A stretch of 56,676 nt of DNA from an uncultured Prevotellaceae bacterium (GCA_937891085.1 CALAEY010000065.1:1-56676), one strand, 5' to 3'. Positions 25,134-34,528 are shown, numbered from the stretch's first letter. The notes: generated by a model from the letters alone, not told the origin. Program-made: numbers and translations.

Positions 25134-25592
25134 TCAGGCCTCCTTCTTAGGTTTCTCTTGGTAGAAATAAACGTCCATGAGGGCAGTCTCCACAACCTGA
25201 CTCAGTTCGTAGTCGGCCAGTGAGCCCTTCATGGCTTCATCCAATTTCTTGACAGCATCTCTGAGGTCGGCTGCCTGAACCAGTTTCCACGTAGAGACCT
25301 TCTTCTCCACTTGCTTTTTCTCATCGATGATGGTGGTCACCATCTTCACTTTGAACCATTTGTCGGCCGCTTCCTCATCACAGGGGAAGAGCTCAGAGTA
25401 GTTGGCACGCTTGATGTCTGCCACGCTCCACTCTCCGTTCATGAACGGACTCATCTCCTCGATAATGCGCGCCTCTGCCTCGGTGAAGCTCATCGCATCC
25501 ACCAGATAGGGTTCTGTCACTTTCTTGATTGCTCCGTTCTCTAATGTCTTTTCGTATCGAATCTTACATTCGAACCAATATCCCATTGCCAT
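25134..25592 (-). CDS. DUF4494 domain protein
   Basis: A 152-residue protein starting MAMGYWFECKIRYEK. I recognise the Bacteroidetes-restricted DUF4494 family from YLVDAMSFTEAEARI, WFKVKMVTTIIDEKK and the C-terminal VVETALMDVY. It is charged, soluble, without signal or membrane segments, and its function is unknown. The upstream in-frame GTG/ATG region lacks similarity, so the ATG at 25590-25592 is chosen; the one at 25584-25586 is also possible. It heads a tight folC-side cluster (2-3 bp gaps). Confidence 0.75.
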   Translation of the reverse strand: MAMGYWFECKIRYEKTLENGAIKKVTEPYLVDAMSFTEAEARIIEEMSPFMNGEWSVADIKRANYSELFPCDEEAADKWFKVKMVTTIIDEKKQVEKKVSTWKLVQAADLRDAVKKLDEAMKGSLADYELSQVVETALMDVYFYQEKPKKEA

Positions 25593-25647
25593 AGTATATT
25601 TTTTATGTATCAAATAATCATTTTTGCAAAATTGCAAAAATGCAAAA

Positions 25648-26283
25648 TTATTTCTTCACTCCTTTATAAATCAAAAACCCCACAACCAATACCACTACAC
25701 CGAGAATAATGTAGCCTATCTCATGACTATACTCCGTGGCTCGCTGAAGCAGTTGCTCTTGAGTCTCTATGCCCGGAACCTTAGACAGATAGTAGCCGAT
25801 GAATGCTAAGACGGTGTTCCATAGCCCAGAACCTAAAGTGGTGAAAAGCAAAAACTTTCCGACGTTCATTCGAGCTAAACCTGCAGGTATGGAGATCAGC
25901 TGGCGAATCGCCGGAATCAGTCGGCCTACGAAGGTGGAGATAGCTCCATGCTGGTCGAAATACGCTTCGGCATTGGCTACTTTCTCTTCGGTGATGAGGC
26001 ACATATGTCCGATGCGGCTGTTGGCAAACCGATAGATGATCGGGCGCCCCAGCCACTTGGCAAGGTAGTAGTTCAGCAGCGCTCCGATATTCGCACCGAG
26101 GGTGGCGAAGACCACCACCAAGAAGATGTTCATGCCTCCACCCGTAGCAGCTTTCCAGGCTGCTGGAGGAACCACCACTTCAGAGGGGAAGGGGATAAAC
26201 GAACTCTCTATCGCCATCAGCAGGGTGATGGTCCAATAGTTCAGGTTATCGAGGCACCATTGTATAAACGCTACAGATTCCAT
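25648..26283 (-). CDS. DedA family membrane protein
   Basis: A 211-residue DedA/SNARE-associated (VTT) family membrane protein. Members are undecaprenyl-phosphate or phospholipid flippases or affect membrane homeostasis. It shows ESSFIPFPSEVVVPPAAW near residue 26, TLGANIGALLNYYLAKWLGR near 60, the GAISTFVGRLIPAIRQLISIPAGLARM re-entrant region near 112-138 with the conserved Arg residues, and a final hydrophobic helix ending KGVKK. The length is typical. Confidence 0.9.
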   Translation of the reverse strand: MESVAFIQWCLDNLNYWTITLLMAIESSFIPFPSEVVVPPAAWKAATGGGMNIFLVVVFATLGANIGALLNYYLAKWLGRPIIYRFANSRIGHMCLITEEKVANAEAYFDQHGAISTFVGRLIPAIRQLISIPAGLARMNVGKFLLFTTLGSGLWNTVLAFIGYYLSKVPGIETQEQLLQRATEYSHEIGYIILGVVVLVVGFLIYKGVKK

Positions 26284-26299
26284 GTGCTTCTCTTCTTTC

Positions 26300-27721
26300 T
26301 TAGATGGTTAGGTCTGTGTTATCTTTCAGTATATTGGCGAAGGCCAGAGAGATTTGCTCGTCGCTGGCACTATTCAAAATAGCCTTATATTCATTGGCTT
26401 TCTGCTCCGAAAGTGGGTGTATGCATAGACGGTTGTACTTATGGAACTTCTCCTCATTGCCCAGCAGCAGGTTCAGGATAGCCAAAACCAAGTCCACTTG
26501 TTTGTCTTCGGGATGAATGAGCTTGATTTTCTCATAGCAGATTTCCATATAGTCGAACCGCTTCAGCGCCAGACAGTGGTTGGCTATACGCTCCCAAGTC
26601 ACATCGTAGGGCTCGTAGTGAAGCGCTTTCTTCCACATATCTACGGCACTGAGCTCATCGCCCTGCTCGAAGTAGATTCGGCCCATCAAGATATAGGCGC
26701 CCACATTCTGCTCGTCGAGGTCCATCGCTTTCTCCAGCCAGTCGGTCGCCTCTCCGATATCACCCATGCAGGAGAGGCAGAAGGCATACTGAATCATAGC
26801 TTCCGCCCTGTAGACTGGGGTCTTCTGCTCATCGGTCACCTCTTTGGCCAATATTACGGCAGCTTCCACCCATCGTCCTTCGTTCATCAAGTCCTCCAGA
26901 TCGAAGACATTCAGGAAGTCTTCGCTGAGCGCATTTAGTTCCACTGCTTTGACGTAATTCTCACGTGCAAGCTCTCGGTTGCCCAGATGCTGGAAGAGAT
27001 CGCCCCTCAGTGAGTAGGCATTGCCGAATTCTTCATCGCTCACGATGGCATAGTCCACCGCTTCCATAGACTTCTCGAAGAGCTCCTTCTGATAGTAGCA
27101 CAGCGCCAGACCGTACCAGTAGTGTGCAGAGTAGGGGTCCAGGTCTATCAGCTTGTTCACTATTGAGATGGCTTCGTCGTACCGATGGAGTGCTTGAAGG
27201 CAGTCGCCCAGCGCAGCCATATAAGACTCGTCCTTATCCTCCTTCTCCATCTTACCCTTCTTCAGCCAACTCAGAGCCTCTAAGGGCAGGTTGGTTTCCA
27301 GGTACATATAAGCCACACCTACGGGGTCAACTTCGTTCTCATGTTCTTTAAGCAAAGCTTTGGCTTCTTCTTGTTTCTCATTTATAATCAGAAGCTTGGC
27401 ACGGAGTACGATAACTTCCTCATCGTTGTCTTCCAAGATGGTATCAGAGATTTCCATCGCCTCTTCCACCTTGTCGTCTTCCAGCAGCAGGTTGGCTTTC
27501 TCCACAAGAAGAACCGTATTGTAAGGATGCATCTGCAGCCCTTGCTCCAGCACTTCCCATGCTTCATCTGGATGATGATTGGTGAAGTACCAGTCGGCCA
27601 AGTCGGCCAGGTCGTCAGCATCGAAGTAGATGCCTTCTCCGCTGCGCAAAGCTTGTTCAAACTGCTTTGCCAGGTTGTTTATTTCCTGCTCATGCTTAGA
27701 ATATGGGTTCTTCTTGCTCAT
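26300..27721 (-). CDS. TPR repeat protein
   Basis: A 473-residue cytoplasmic protein made of TPR repeats throughout, for example YFTNHHPDEAWEVLEQGLQM near 50, HRYDEAISIVNKLIDLDPYSAHYW near 180 and WLEKAMDLDEQNVGAYILMGRIYFEQGDELSAV near 340. There is no signal peptide or membrane helix. It is probably a protein-protein scaffold; no partner is evident. It lies 16 bp upstream of dedA and 10 bp downstream of glnS on the same strand, so the three may be cotranscribed. Confidence 0.85.
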   Translation of the reverse strand: MSKKNPYSKHEQEINNLAKQFEQALRSGEGIYFDADDLADLADWYFTNHHPDEAWEVLEQGLQMHPYNTVLLVEKANLLLEDDKVEEAMEISDTILEDNDEEVIVLRAKLLIINEKQEEAKALLKEHENEVDPVGVAYMYLETNLPLEALSWLKKGKMEKEDKDESYMAALGDCLQALHRYDEAISIVNKLIDLDPYSAHYWYGLALCYYQKELFEKSMEAVDYAIVSDEEFGNAYSLRGDLFQHLGNRELARENYVKAVELNALSEDFLNVFDLEDLMNEGRWVEAAVILAKEVTDEQKTPVYRAEAMIQYAFCLSCMGDIGEATDWLEKAMDLDEQNVGAYILMGRIYFEQGDELSAVDMWKKALHYEPYDVTWERIANHCLALKRFDYMEICYEKIKLIHPEDKQVDLVLAILNLLLGNEEKFHKYNRLCIHPLSEQKANEYKAILNSASDEQISLAFANILKDNTDLTI

Positions 27722-27731
27722 GTATGTCTAC

Positions 27732-29471
27732 TTATTTATTGATCTTTCCCCAAGTGTCCTTCAGTCCTACAGTGCGGTTGAAGACCATCTTCTCTGGGGT
27801 AGAGTCCTTGTCTACATTGAAGTAGCCGATGCGCTGGAACTGCAGATAGGTCAGCGGTTTCATGCCTGCGGTGAATTTCTCCACATAGCAATGCTGCAGC
27901 ACGTTCAGTGAGTCTGGGTTGATCATCTCCTTCATGGCGGTGAGAGAGTCGCACTGTTTTGCTTCCTTGATGGCCTCAAGGGCATCGCGTGGGTTCTCTT
28001 CCTTCCACAGACGGTCGTACAGGCGTACTTCGCACTCCAAGCAGTCGTGTGTGCTTACCCAATGGATGGTACCCTTCACCTTGCGGTTGGCTCCTGGCAG
28101 ACCGCTTCTGGTTTCAGGATCGTATTCGGCATAGACTTCAGTCACGTTGCCCTGATCGTCTTTCTTGCAGCCGGTGCACTTCACGATGTAGGCATTCTTC
28201 AGGCGCACCTCCTGTCCCGGAGTCATGCGGAAATATTTCTTCGGAGCATCCTCCATGAAGTCGTCTTGCTCTATCCAGAGTTCGCGGGTGAATTCCACTT
28301 GGTGGGTACCTTCTTCCGGATGTTCTGGGTTGTTGATGGCTTCCATCGTTTCTACCTGACCTTCAGGATAGTTGGTGATGACCAACTTCACTGGATGCAG
28401 CACAGCCGATACTCGGGTGGCACGGTCGTTCAGATCCTCACGCACGGCGCTCTCCAGCAGGGCGAAGTCGTTCAGCGCATCATAGGTGGTATAGCCTATC
28501 TTGTCTACGAACTTGCGGATGGATTCCGGAGAGTATCCTCTGCGGCGGAAACCGCACAGAGTCGGCATACGAGGGTCGTCCCAGCCGTTCACCAGACCTT
28601 CCTTCACCAATATCAGCAGGTTGCGTTTGCTTAGCAGCACGTAGTTCAGGTTCAGCTTGTTGAACTCATACTGGTGTGGGCGGTTGTCATCCAGGTCCTT
28701 TCCCTCTTTTACCCAGTCCACAAACAGGTCGTACAGTGGGCGGTGAGGTACGAACTCCAGCGTACACAATGAGTGAGTCACCCCTTCGAAGTAGTCGCTC
28801 TGTCCGTGGGCAAAGTCATACATCGGGTAGGCTTTCCACTTCGTGCCGGTATGAGGGTGCGGATGGTTCACCACACGGTAGATGATTGGGTCGCGGAAGT
28901 GCATATTCGGGCTGACCATATCGATTTTGGCGCGAAGCACCATAGCACCTTCTGGTATCTCACCCGTGTTCATCCTCTGGAACAGCTCCAGACTCTCTTC
29001 CACAGGACGATTGCGGTAAGGGCTCTCCGTACCCGGTTGGGTAGGGGTGCCTTTCTGCTGGGCTATCTGCTCGCTGGTCTGCTCATCGATATAGGCTTTT
29101 CCTTCTTTGATAAGGTTGATGGCGAAGTCCCAGAGCTGCTGGAAATAGTCAGATGCATTATATACGTTGGCCCACTGGAATCCCAGCCACTGTATGTCTT
29201 CCTTGATGGCATCGATGTACTCCATATCCTCCTTCGTGGGATTGGTGTCATCGAAGCGCAGATTGCATACGCCGCCATACTTGGCTGCGATACCGAAGTC
29301 CATGCAGATGGCTTTGGCATGCCCGATGTGTAGGTATCCGTTAGGCTCTGGCGGGAAGCGTGTCTGAATACGTCCGCCGTTCTTACCTTCCGCCAAGTCT
29401 TTCTCAACGATTTGCTCTATGAAGTTCAGGCTCTTCTTTTCGGCCTGTTCTTCGGTCTTGATTTCTGCCAT
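27732..29471 (-). CDS. glnS: Glutaminyl-tRNA synthetase
   Basis: A 579-residue class I synthetase charging tRNA-Gln. TRFPPEPNGYLHIGHAKAICM near residue 37 carries the HIGH motif; RFDDTNP, WGDDPRMPTLCGFRRRGY-like VNGWDDPRMPTL and the KMSKS-equivalent VLLSKRNLL near 270 follow. The C-terminal beta-barrel anticodon-binding domain covers about 340-579. ATG at 29469-29471 (MAEIKTEE) is chosen because the 5' extension overlaps the promoter. The window shows no gatCAB. The length is normal for a GlnRS. Confidence 0.96.
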   Translation of the reverse strand: MAEIKTEEQAEKKSLNFIEQIVEKDLAEGKNGGRIQTRFPPEPNGYLHIGHAKAICMDFGIAAKYGGVCNLRFDDTNPTKEDMEYIDAIKEDIQWLGFQWANVYNASDYFQQLWDFAINLIKEGKAYIDEQTSEQIAQQKGTPTQPGTESPYRNRPVEESLELFQRMNTGEIPEGAMVLRAKIDMVSPNMHFRDPIIYRVVNHPHPHTGTKWKAYPMYDFAHGQSDYFEGVTHSLCTLEFVPHRPLYDLFVDWVKEGKDLDDNRPHQYEFNKLNLNYVLLSKRNLLILVKEGLVNGWDDPRMPTLCGFRRRGYSPESIRKFVDKIGYTTYDALNDFALLESAVREDLNDRATRVSAVLHPVKLVITNYPEGQVETMEAINNPEHPEEGTHQVEFTRELWIEQDDFMEDAPKKYFRMTPGQEVRLKNAYIVKCTGCKKDDQGNVTEVYAEYDPETRSGLPGANRKVKGTIHWVSTHDCLECEVRLYDRLWKEENPRDALEAIKEAKQCDSLTAMKEMINPDSLNVLQHCYVEKFTAGMKPLTYLQFQRIGYFNVDKDSTPEKMVFNRTVGLKDTWGKINK

Positions 29472-29498
29472 ATTGCTTATACAATTAAAATTTGGATA

Positions 29499-29530
29499 CA
29501 AAAGTACTATTTTTCTCTTACGTGATGAAA
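29499..29530 (-). promoter_or_regulatory. Probable glnS promoter
   Basis: On the minus strand TTTC (29527-29530) and TACTTTTG (29499-29506) are spaced by 20 bp, fitting the Bacteroidetes consensus with one mismatch, about 28 bp upstream of the glnS start. Confidence 0.6.
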
Positions 29531-29680
29531 TTTTATTGCTTTCTTATGAAAAAAAATAGGAGGGTTTCTAAAAAATGCTTATCTTTGAAAAGTTTATAAA
29601 AATGGCAAAGTATTAGGCCCTGTTTTTAGCATCTTTTTTTGAAAAAGTGAAAAAATATGTTTTATGACATGCTTTTTTAT

Positions 29681-29799
29681 TTTGCTTTCCGCCAAAAAAG
29701 GGTTTACTTTGCATCGTTATCCTGAAAACAATCTTTTTACCTTAAAAACTAATACCTATTGAAAAATGAAAAAAGGGGCTTTGTGAAAAGCCCTTTTTT
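29681..29799 (+). ncRNA. Candidate small RNA 1 with promoter and terminator
   Basis: In the 650-bp gap after glnS, TTTG (29681-29684) and TTACTTTG (29704-29711) are spaced by 19 bp. A terminator (GGGCTTT 29775-29781, loop GTGA, AAAGCCC 29786-29792, then seven T) follows. A transcript would run from about 29718 to 29799, roughly 80 nt. It contains only a 6-codon ORF (MKKGAL). It is either a small RNA or a tiny leader; I do not recognise a known family. Confidence 0.4.
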
Positions 29800-29876
29800 T
29801 ATTTCCCATTTTCGGTATGTGTGATAATATATAATAAGGTGGAAAGGATAAAATACTGAAAAAATGTGAGTCAGAT

Positions 29877-30048
29877 GTTGCATTCTTGAAAATTATTCGT
29901 ACTTTAGCAGTCGATAAGTCAAATGAAGGCCTTTAGTTCGTGAGAATGTGGCCGTTTTTCTGTTAGTAATGGTTATTTATGAGATTTTGCATTTTGTGAA
30001 ATGAAAATGATTTTGCAGCTGTCATCGTGATGAAGGCAGCTGTTTTTT
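29877..30048 (+). ncRNA. Candidate small RNA 2 ending in a strong hairpin
   Basis: GTTG (29877-29880) and TACTTTAG (29900-29907) are spaced by 19 bp. The hairpin CAGCTG-TCATC-GT-GATGA-AGG-CAGCTG (30016-30042) is followed by six T, ending at 30048. A transcript of about 130 nt from near 29915 is possible. No convincing ORF lies inside. The promoter matches only moderately. Confidence 0.3.
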
Positions 30049-30059
30049 GTACCATTCTT

Positions 30060-30090
30060 TTTGTAGGTTCATCGCTTTGCATTATCTTCG
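30060..30090 (+). promoter_or_regulatory. Promoter of the EamA transporter gene
   Basis: TTTG (30060-30063) and TATCTTCG (30083-30090) with a 19-bp spacer, an excellent match. It begins right after the preceding terminator and lies 31 bp before the ATG at 30122. Confidence 0.8.
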
Positions 30091-30121
30091 CACCCAGGAA
30101 AAGATACGATTAAATAAAGGC

Positions 30122-31009
30122 ATGAAGTCAGGTTTGTTCTATCATCTCGTCGCCCTCATTGTGGTGGGCATTTGGGGAGTTACTTTCATCAACTCGAAGA
30201 TTCTGCTCCAGCACGGTCTCACGCCGCATGAGATCTTCGAGCTGCGCTTCATCCTGGCTTATGTCTGCATCTGGTTCATCTCTCCCCGCAAGTGGTTCGC
30301 CGACAGCTGGAAAGACGAACTGCTTATGGTGGCATTGGGCATCACAGGAGGCTCGTTCTACTTTCTGGCGGAGAATACGGCCGTAGGACTGACCTATGTC
30401 AACAACGTGTCGTTTATCATTACCATTAACCCGCTGATTACCACCTTCCTGTCTATCTGGCTGCTGCACAATGTGAAGCCCACACGCTCGCTCCTCTTGG
30501 GCTCGCTGGTGGCCATCCTCGGTGTAGCACTGGTGATCTACAATGGCAGATTCGTGCTTCGACTCAACCCTCTGGGCGACTTTCTCACGCTGCTGGCAGG
30601 CTTCAGTTGGGCGGTCTACAGTCTGCTCATCAAAGGCGTCTCCACCCACTATGACATCACCTTCATCACCCGTAAGGTTTTCGGCTACGGACTGCTCACC
30701 ATGCTGCCCGTTTTCTTGGTTTATCCTTGGCAGACCTCACTCAGCACACTGACCGATCCCGTAGTGTGGGGCAATCTGCTCTTCCTGGGCTTCATCGCCT
30801 CGTTTGCGTGCTTCGCTATCTGGAACATCGCCTTGGGTAAGATAGGTACTATAGCCACCTCCAACTATATCTACCTGAATCCCCTCACCACGATGGTAGC
30901 CTCTGCCATCTTCCTCAATGAGCCTGTCACCCCCTTGGCCTATGCGGGCTGCTTCCTCACGCTGGCGGGCGTCTATTGGGCCAATAAGCAGATTGTATAT
31001 ATCAAATAA
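30122..31009 (+). CDS. EamA/DMT family transporter
   Basis: A 295-residue membrane protein with ten predicted helices in two EamA repeats (residues 7-140 and 150-290). It begins VALIVVGIWGVTFINSKILL, with the repeat starts in NPLGDFLTLLAGFSWAVYSLLIKG near 155. Family members export amino acids, nucleotides or other metabolites; the substrate here is unknown. The promoter at 30060-30090 places the start at 30122, since the longer frame from 30047 would cover the promoter. Confidence 0.9.
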   Translation: MKSGLFYHLVALIVVGIWGVTFINSKILLQHGLTPHEIFELRFILAYVCIWFISPRKWFADSWKDELLMVALGITGGSFYFLAENTAVGLTYVNNVSFIITINPLITTFLSIWLLHNVKPTRSLLLGSLVAILGVALVIYNGRFVLRLNPLGDFLTLLAGFSWAVYSLLIKGVSTHYDITFITRKVFGYGLLTMLPVFLVYPWQTSLSTLTDPVVWGNLLFLGFIASFACFAIWNIALGKIGTIATSNYIYLNPLTTMVASAIFLNEPVTPLAYAGCFLTLAGVYWANKQIVYIK

Positions 31010-31315
31010 AATAGTTAAAAACGTCCTTTTGTGTACATCCTACGCATTTTTGTCGTACATTTGAGGCATGTTTGGTGGAGTAGATAGTGAACGAAAGGAT
31101 ATTTTTATAATTTTTTCTTAAAAATACCCTTTAGAAAACTCGGAATCCAAAAATAGTTTCTATCTTTAGAGTGCCTAAGGAGCGGGTGGGAGACCCCCGA
31201 AAATTTTAGGGCGGGAATGATGCAGTATTTTCAGATTTCTGCATTATCATTATAGAGACAAAAGAAAGAGAGAGATCGTTAATAATAATAGTAAACCTCA
31301 AAATAAAGAACGAGT
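31010..31315 (+). other. Intergenic region with a structured leader before the Trp/Gly-rich gene
   Basis: There is no gene. TATCTTTA at 31161-31168 resembles a -7 box but lacks a proper -33 box. Downstream, GGGTGGGAGACCCCC (near 31184-31198) and ATGATGCAG...CTGCATTATCAT (near 31217-31251) can form two hairpins, so the 31316 gene likely has a structured leader of about 135 nt. Confidence 0.4.
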
Positions 31316-32752
31316 ATGAAAAAGATTGTTTTGTTGACGCTGATGGCGCTGGGCATTCCGCTGGTGCTGAGTGCTCAAAATGTGAATAACGACCTTTATT
31401 ACGTTCCTTCAAGTAAGAAAGAGGTAAAAACTCAGGAAAAGCAAGAAGTACTGGTAAAGGATAAGAATAGTGTACCTTCATCGGTGATTGTGAAGTCTTC
31501 TGCCCCTGTGAGCAGCGAGGCTCCTGTAATCGATGAGGAAGAATACCGCACCGACAATGTCGCTTCTGTGGCTCCTATCGATGATGTAGACGCATACAAC
31601 CGTCGCTCATCTACCTACGGAGATCCGGAGAAGAGCCAGAGCCGCAGTGTGGCTACTACTACCACTACCCGCCAGAAGACGCAGACCTATGACGACGGAC
31701 TCGATGGCGAGTGGGTGAACGGCTTCAACGGCACGGCGAGCGACTACGAATATGCCACCCGCATCATTCGCTTCCGCAATCCTCGCTTTGCCATCAGCAT
31801 CAGCAGCCCGCTCTATTGGGATGTGGTCTATGGCCTTACCGCTTGGGACTGGAATGTCTATGTAGACGGACTCTATGCCTATGCATTCCCAACCTATACC
31901 AACCGTCTGTGGTGGGATTGGCGCTGGGGTAGCATCGGCCTGGGCTGGGGCTACGGCTGGCCTTACTACGGCTACAACTGGGGCTGGGGATGGAACGGCT
32001 GGTATGGTGGCTGGTACTCTCCTTGGCATTCTCCTTGGTACTACAGCTCTTGGGGCTGGGGTGGCTGGTATAGCCCATACTACTCTTGGGGCTGGCACTC
32101 TGGCTGGGGCTGGGGTGGTGGCTACTATGCCTACGGTCATCATTACTATGGTGGCTGGGGTTACGGTCGCCCTTACAGCTATAACAACCGTCGCAACGAC
32201 TTGGGCGTAGGCTCTGCCGGACGCAATTTGTTCGGTCGCAGCACTCGCACCACTTCCAGCGTGGCACGTGATGCCAACGGTCGTACAGGCGGACGTGTGG
32301 TGAGCGGCAATAGCGGTGTGAACACCCGCACCACTGGTACTTCTTCACGCATAGCTCGCAGGGCAACCACGAGCACCGGTGTAGGCTCAGGTACCACGAG
32401 CACCGGTACGGGTATCAACACCCGCAGTGCGACTACCCGTCGTTCTGTTGGCACTAGCTCAGCTACTACTACCACAGTACCACGTAGCAGCACAGGCGTG
32501 AACCGTACCTATAGCACCTCTTCCTCACGCATGAACAGCCGCACAAGTGGTTCATCTGTAGGAACCAGCACACCTACCCGCAGCACTACTACTCGTAGCT
32601 ACGGCAATAGCAGCTCTCGCAGCTATAGCAGCGGTGGCAGCTTCAGCGGTGGCTCTTCTGGTGGCGGCTTCAGCGGTGGTGGCGCATCTACCCGTAGCTC
32701 TGGCGGTGGCGTAAGCTCCGGCGGTGGCGGCGGTGGTGCTCGCAGAAGATAA
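31316..32752 (+). CDS. Secreted Trp/Gly/Tyr-rich low-complexity protein
   Basis: A 478-residue protein with a signal peptide (KKIVLLTLMALGIPLVLSAQ, cleavage near residue 20). Residues 20-130 are ordinary and charged. Residues 165-185 contain FAISISSPLYWDVVYGLTAW. Residues 205-290 are dominated by Trp, Gly and Tyr (for example WGWGWNGWYGGWYSPW). Residues 300-478 are Ser/Thr/Arg/Gly-rich and end in a glycine run and ARRR. I know no assigned function for such proteins, although similar ones occur in Prevotella and Bacteroides. The composition suggests a surface-exposed, self-associating or polysaccharide-binding protein, which is inference. A long structured leader precedes it. Confidence 0.75.
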   Translation: MKKIVLLTLMALGIPLVLSAQNVNNDLYYVPSSKKEVKTQEKQEVLVKDKNSVPSSVIVKSSAPVSSEAPVIDEEEYRTDNVASVAPIDDVDAYNRRSSTYGDPEKSQSRSVATTTTTRQKTQTYDDGLDGEWVNGFNGTASDYEYATRIIRFRNPRFAISISSPLYWDVVYGLTAWDWNVYVDGLYAYAFPTYTNRLWWDWRWGSIGLGWGYGWPYYGYNWGWGWNGWYGGWYSPWHSPWYYSSWGWGGWYSPYYSWGWHSGWGWGGGYYAYGHHYYGGWGYGRPYSYNNRRNDLGVGSAGRNLFGRSTRTTSSVARDANGRTGGRVVSGNSGVNTRTTGTSSRIARRATTSTGVGSGTTSTGTGINTRSATTRRSVGTSSATTTTVPRSSTGVNRTYSTSSSRMNSRTSGSSVGTSTPTRSTTTRSYGNSSSRSYSSGGSFSGGSSGGGFSGGGASTRSSGGGVSSGGGGGGARRR

Positions 32753-32760
32753 TGGCTTTT

Positions 32761-32894
32761 GAGTTATGAATTATGAATTATGAATTATTTTTACTAGATT
32801 AAAAGGATTATAAAATATAATTTAACTATTGATCACCCAAATAATTCACAATTCATAATTCATAATTGTATAAATAATCCATAATTCATAATTG
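32761..32894. repeat. Opposed heptad arrays between the Trp-rich and OmpP1/FadL-like genes
   Basis: Four units GAGTTAT/GAATTAT at 32761-32788 are opposed by ATAATTC, ACAATTC, ATAATTC, ATAATTG at 32841-32868, with a further ATAATTC, ATAATTG at 32881-32894. The pair forms an imperfect inverted repeat around a 52-bp AT-rich core. The last units end 3 bp before the start codon at 32898. Confidence 0.85.
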
Positions 32895-32897
32895 AAA

Positions 32898-34469
32898 ATG
32901 ACGATGAAGAACAAATTCTTACTGGCTATATCAGCCTTTGCCCTGATCAGCGCAGGAGCAATGGCGCAGACACAATATGAGACTGCACGTCTCACCGGAT
33001 CTGAACTCAACGGAACGGCTCGTTTCGTGGGTATGGGCGGCGCAATGGGTGCCCTAGGAGCCGATATCTCTACGATGAACACCAACCCTGCGGGCATCGG
33101 TCTCTATCGTAGCAATGAGATTTCCACCTCCTTCGGGTTCAACAATACGCAGACCAAGAGCGGCACATACGACAGCGACCGCACCCGTTGGTCATGGGAT
33201 CAGTTGGGCTTCGTCTATTCACACCAGATAGGCACGGCTACCGACCTGCGCTTCGTGAACTTCGGATTCAACTACCATAAGTCAAAGAACTTCAACCGTG
33301 CCTTTGCATCTGAGGTGGGCTTGAACGGCCTCTCACAGACGCAGCAGATGGCGAATATGGTGAACCATCTCTCTGCCGCTGAGATAGACGATGTCTATAA
33401 CTACGGCGATGTAGAAGGGCTGAGCAATCCTTACGACGTATATAATTACCCTTATCTGGGTGTGATGGGTATCCGCTCTGAGCTAGTGGGCATCGATGCT
33501 AACGACCGTCCTATGGGCTGGTACGGTGAGTCCAACGGCCACATTGGCCGTGAGATCGGCGGACTGGAGTCATACGACCTGAACATCGCGTTTAATGTCA
33601 AAGATCGTTTCTACTTCGGTCTTACCATGGGCATCAACAATGTGAACTACCGCCAGAACACTTACTATACAGAGGATATCTACGACGGTCCTCATAGCGG
33701 CTACTATGAGCTGGAGAACTACTACAAGCTCGAAGGCGCTGGCGTAGACCTCAAGCTGGGTGCCATCTTCCGTCCGATAGAGGATTCTCCTTTCCGCATC
33801 GGTGCTGCCATCCATACCCCTATGTGGTACACCCTCACCGAGAAGTACACCTCTCAGGTATACGATAAGCTCACCTACGACTTTGGCGAGCCAGAACTGG
33901 AGCAGTTCGAGTGTACTGAGGCCTTAGAAGACTACGTGAACGGTGTTACCCTGCGCGACTATGAGATGACCACTCCGTGGAAGTTCCAGCTCAGTGCCGG
34001 AACCACCATCGCCAATATGATTGCCCTGGGTGCCGAGTATGAGTATCAGGACTTCAGCACAGCCCGTCTGCGCTATGAGAACGGTGAGAAGAACCACGAG
34101 CAGAACCTCAATGTGAAGGAAGACCTCCGCGGCGTGCATACCCTGCGTGTAGGTATGGAAGCCCGTTTGGCTCCAGAGTTCAGCGTGCGTGCCGGTTATA
34201 ACTACACCACCGCTCCGTTCCGCAAGACAGCCTACAAGGCCCTTGACTATAACGATATGCGTACCGATGTAGACTACACCAACACCTTCGAGCGCAACAC
34301 CGTGACCGTAGGCTTGGGTTACAGCGGTAATGCCTTCTTCGCCGACTTGGCTTATAAGTACGACACCTACAAGAGCGAGTTCTACGCCTTCAGTGCCGAT
34401 GCTCTGCGGCCAGTGAAGACCGACAACAATCGCCATCAGGTGCTCCTCACCATGGGCGTACGTTTTTAA
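32898..34469 (+). CDS. OmpP1/FadL-like outer membrane protein
   Basis: A 523-residue outer membrane beta-barrel with a signal peptide (KNKFLLAISAFALISAGAMAQ). The N-terminal GTARFVGMGGAMGALGADISTMNTNPAGIG carries the FadL/OmpP1-family NPAG motif. The C-terminal half has repeated amphipathic strands and ends with an aromatic residue (LLTMGVRF), as barrel proteins do. Family members transport hydrophobic compounds; Bacteroidales relatives are sometimes labelled hemin receptor with little evidence. ATG at 32898 or 32904 gives a proper signal peptide. A terminator follows at 34497. Confidence 0.82.
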   Translation: MTMKNKFLLAISAFALISAGAMAQTQYETARLTGSELNGTARFVGMGGAMGALGADISTMNTNPAGIGLYRSNEISTSFGFNNTQTKSGTYDSDRTRWSWDQLGFVYSHQIGTATDLRFVNFGFNYHKSKNFNRAFASEVGLNGLSQTQQMANMVNHLSAAEIDDVYNYGDVEGLSNPYDVYNYPYLGVMGIRSELVGIDANDRPMGWYGESNGHIGREIGGLESYDLNIAFNVKDRFYFGLTMGINNVNYRQNTYYTEDIYDGPHSGYYELENYYKLEGAGVDLKLGAIFRPIEDSPFRIGAAIHTPMWYTLTEKYTSQVYDKLTYDFGEPELEQFECTEALEDYVNGVTLRDYEMTTPWKFQLSAGTTIANMIALGAEYEYQDFSTARLRYENGEKNHEQNLNVKEDLRGVHTLRVGMEARLAPEFSVRAGYNYTTAPFRKTAYKALDYNDMRTDVDYTNTFERNTVTVGLGYSGNAFFADLAYKYDTYKSEFYAFSADALRPVKTDNNRHQVLLTMGVRF

Positions 34470-34496
34470 TATCTTTTATTGATAGAATAAAAAGGT

Positions 34497-34528
34497 GAGG
34501 GCTGTCCATCGCGGACAGCCCTCTTTGT
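34497..34528 (+). terminator. Rho-independent terminator of the outer membrane protein gene
   Basis: A perfect 11-bp stem GAGGGCTGTCC (34497-34507) / GGACAGCCCTC (34513-34523) with a 5-nt loop and a short T-rich tail. Confidence 0.85.
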
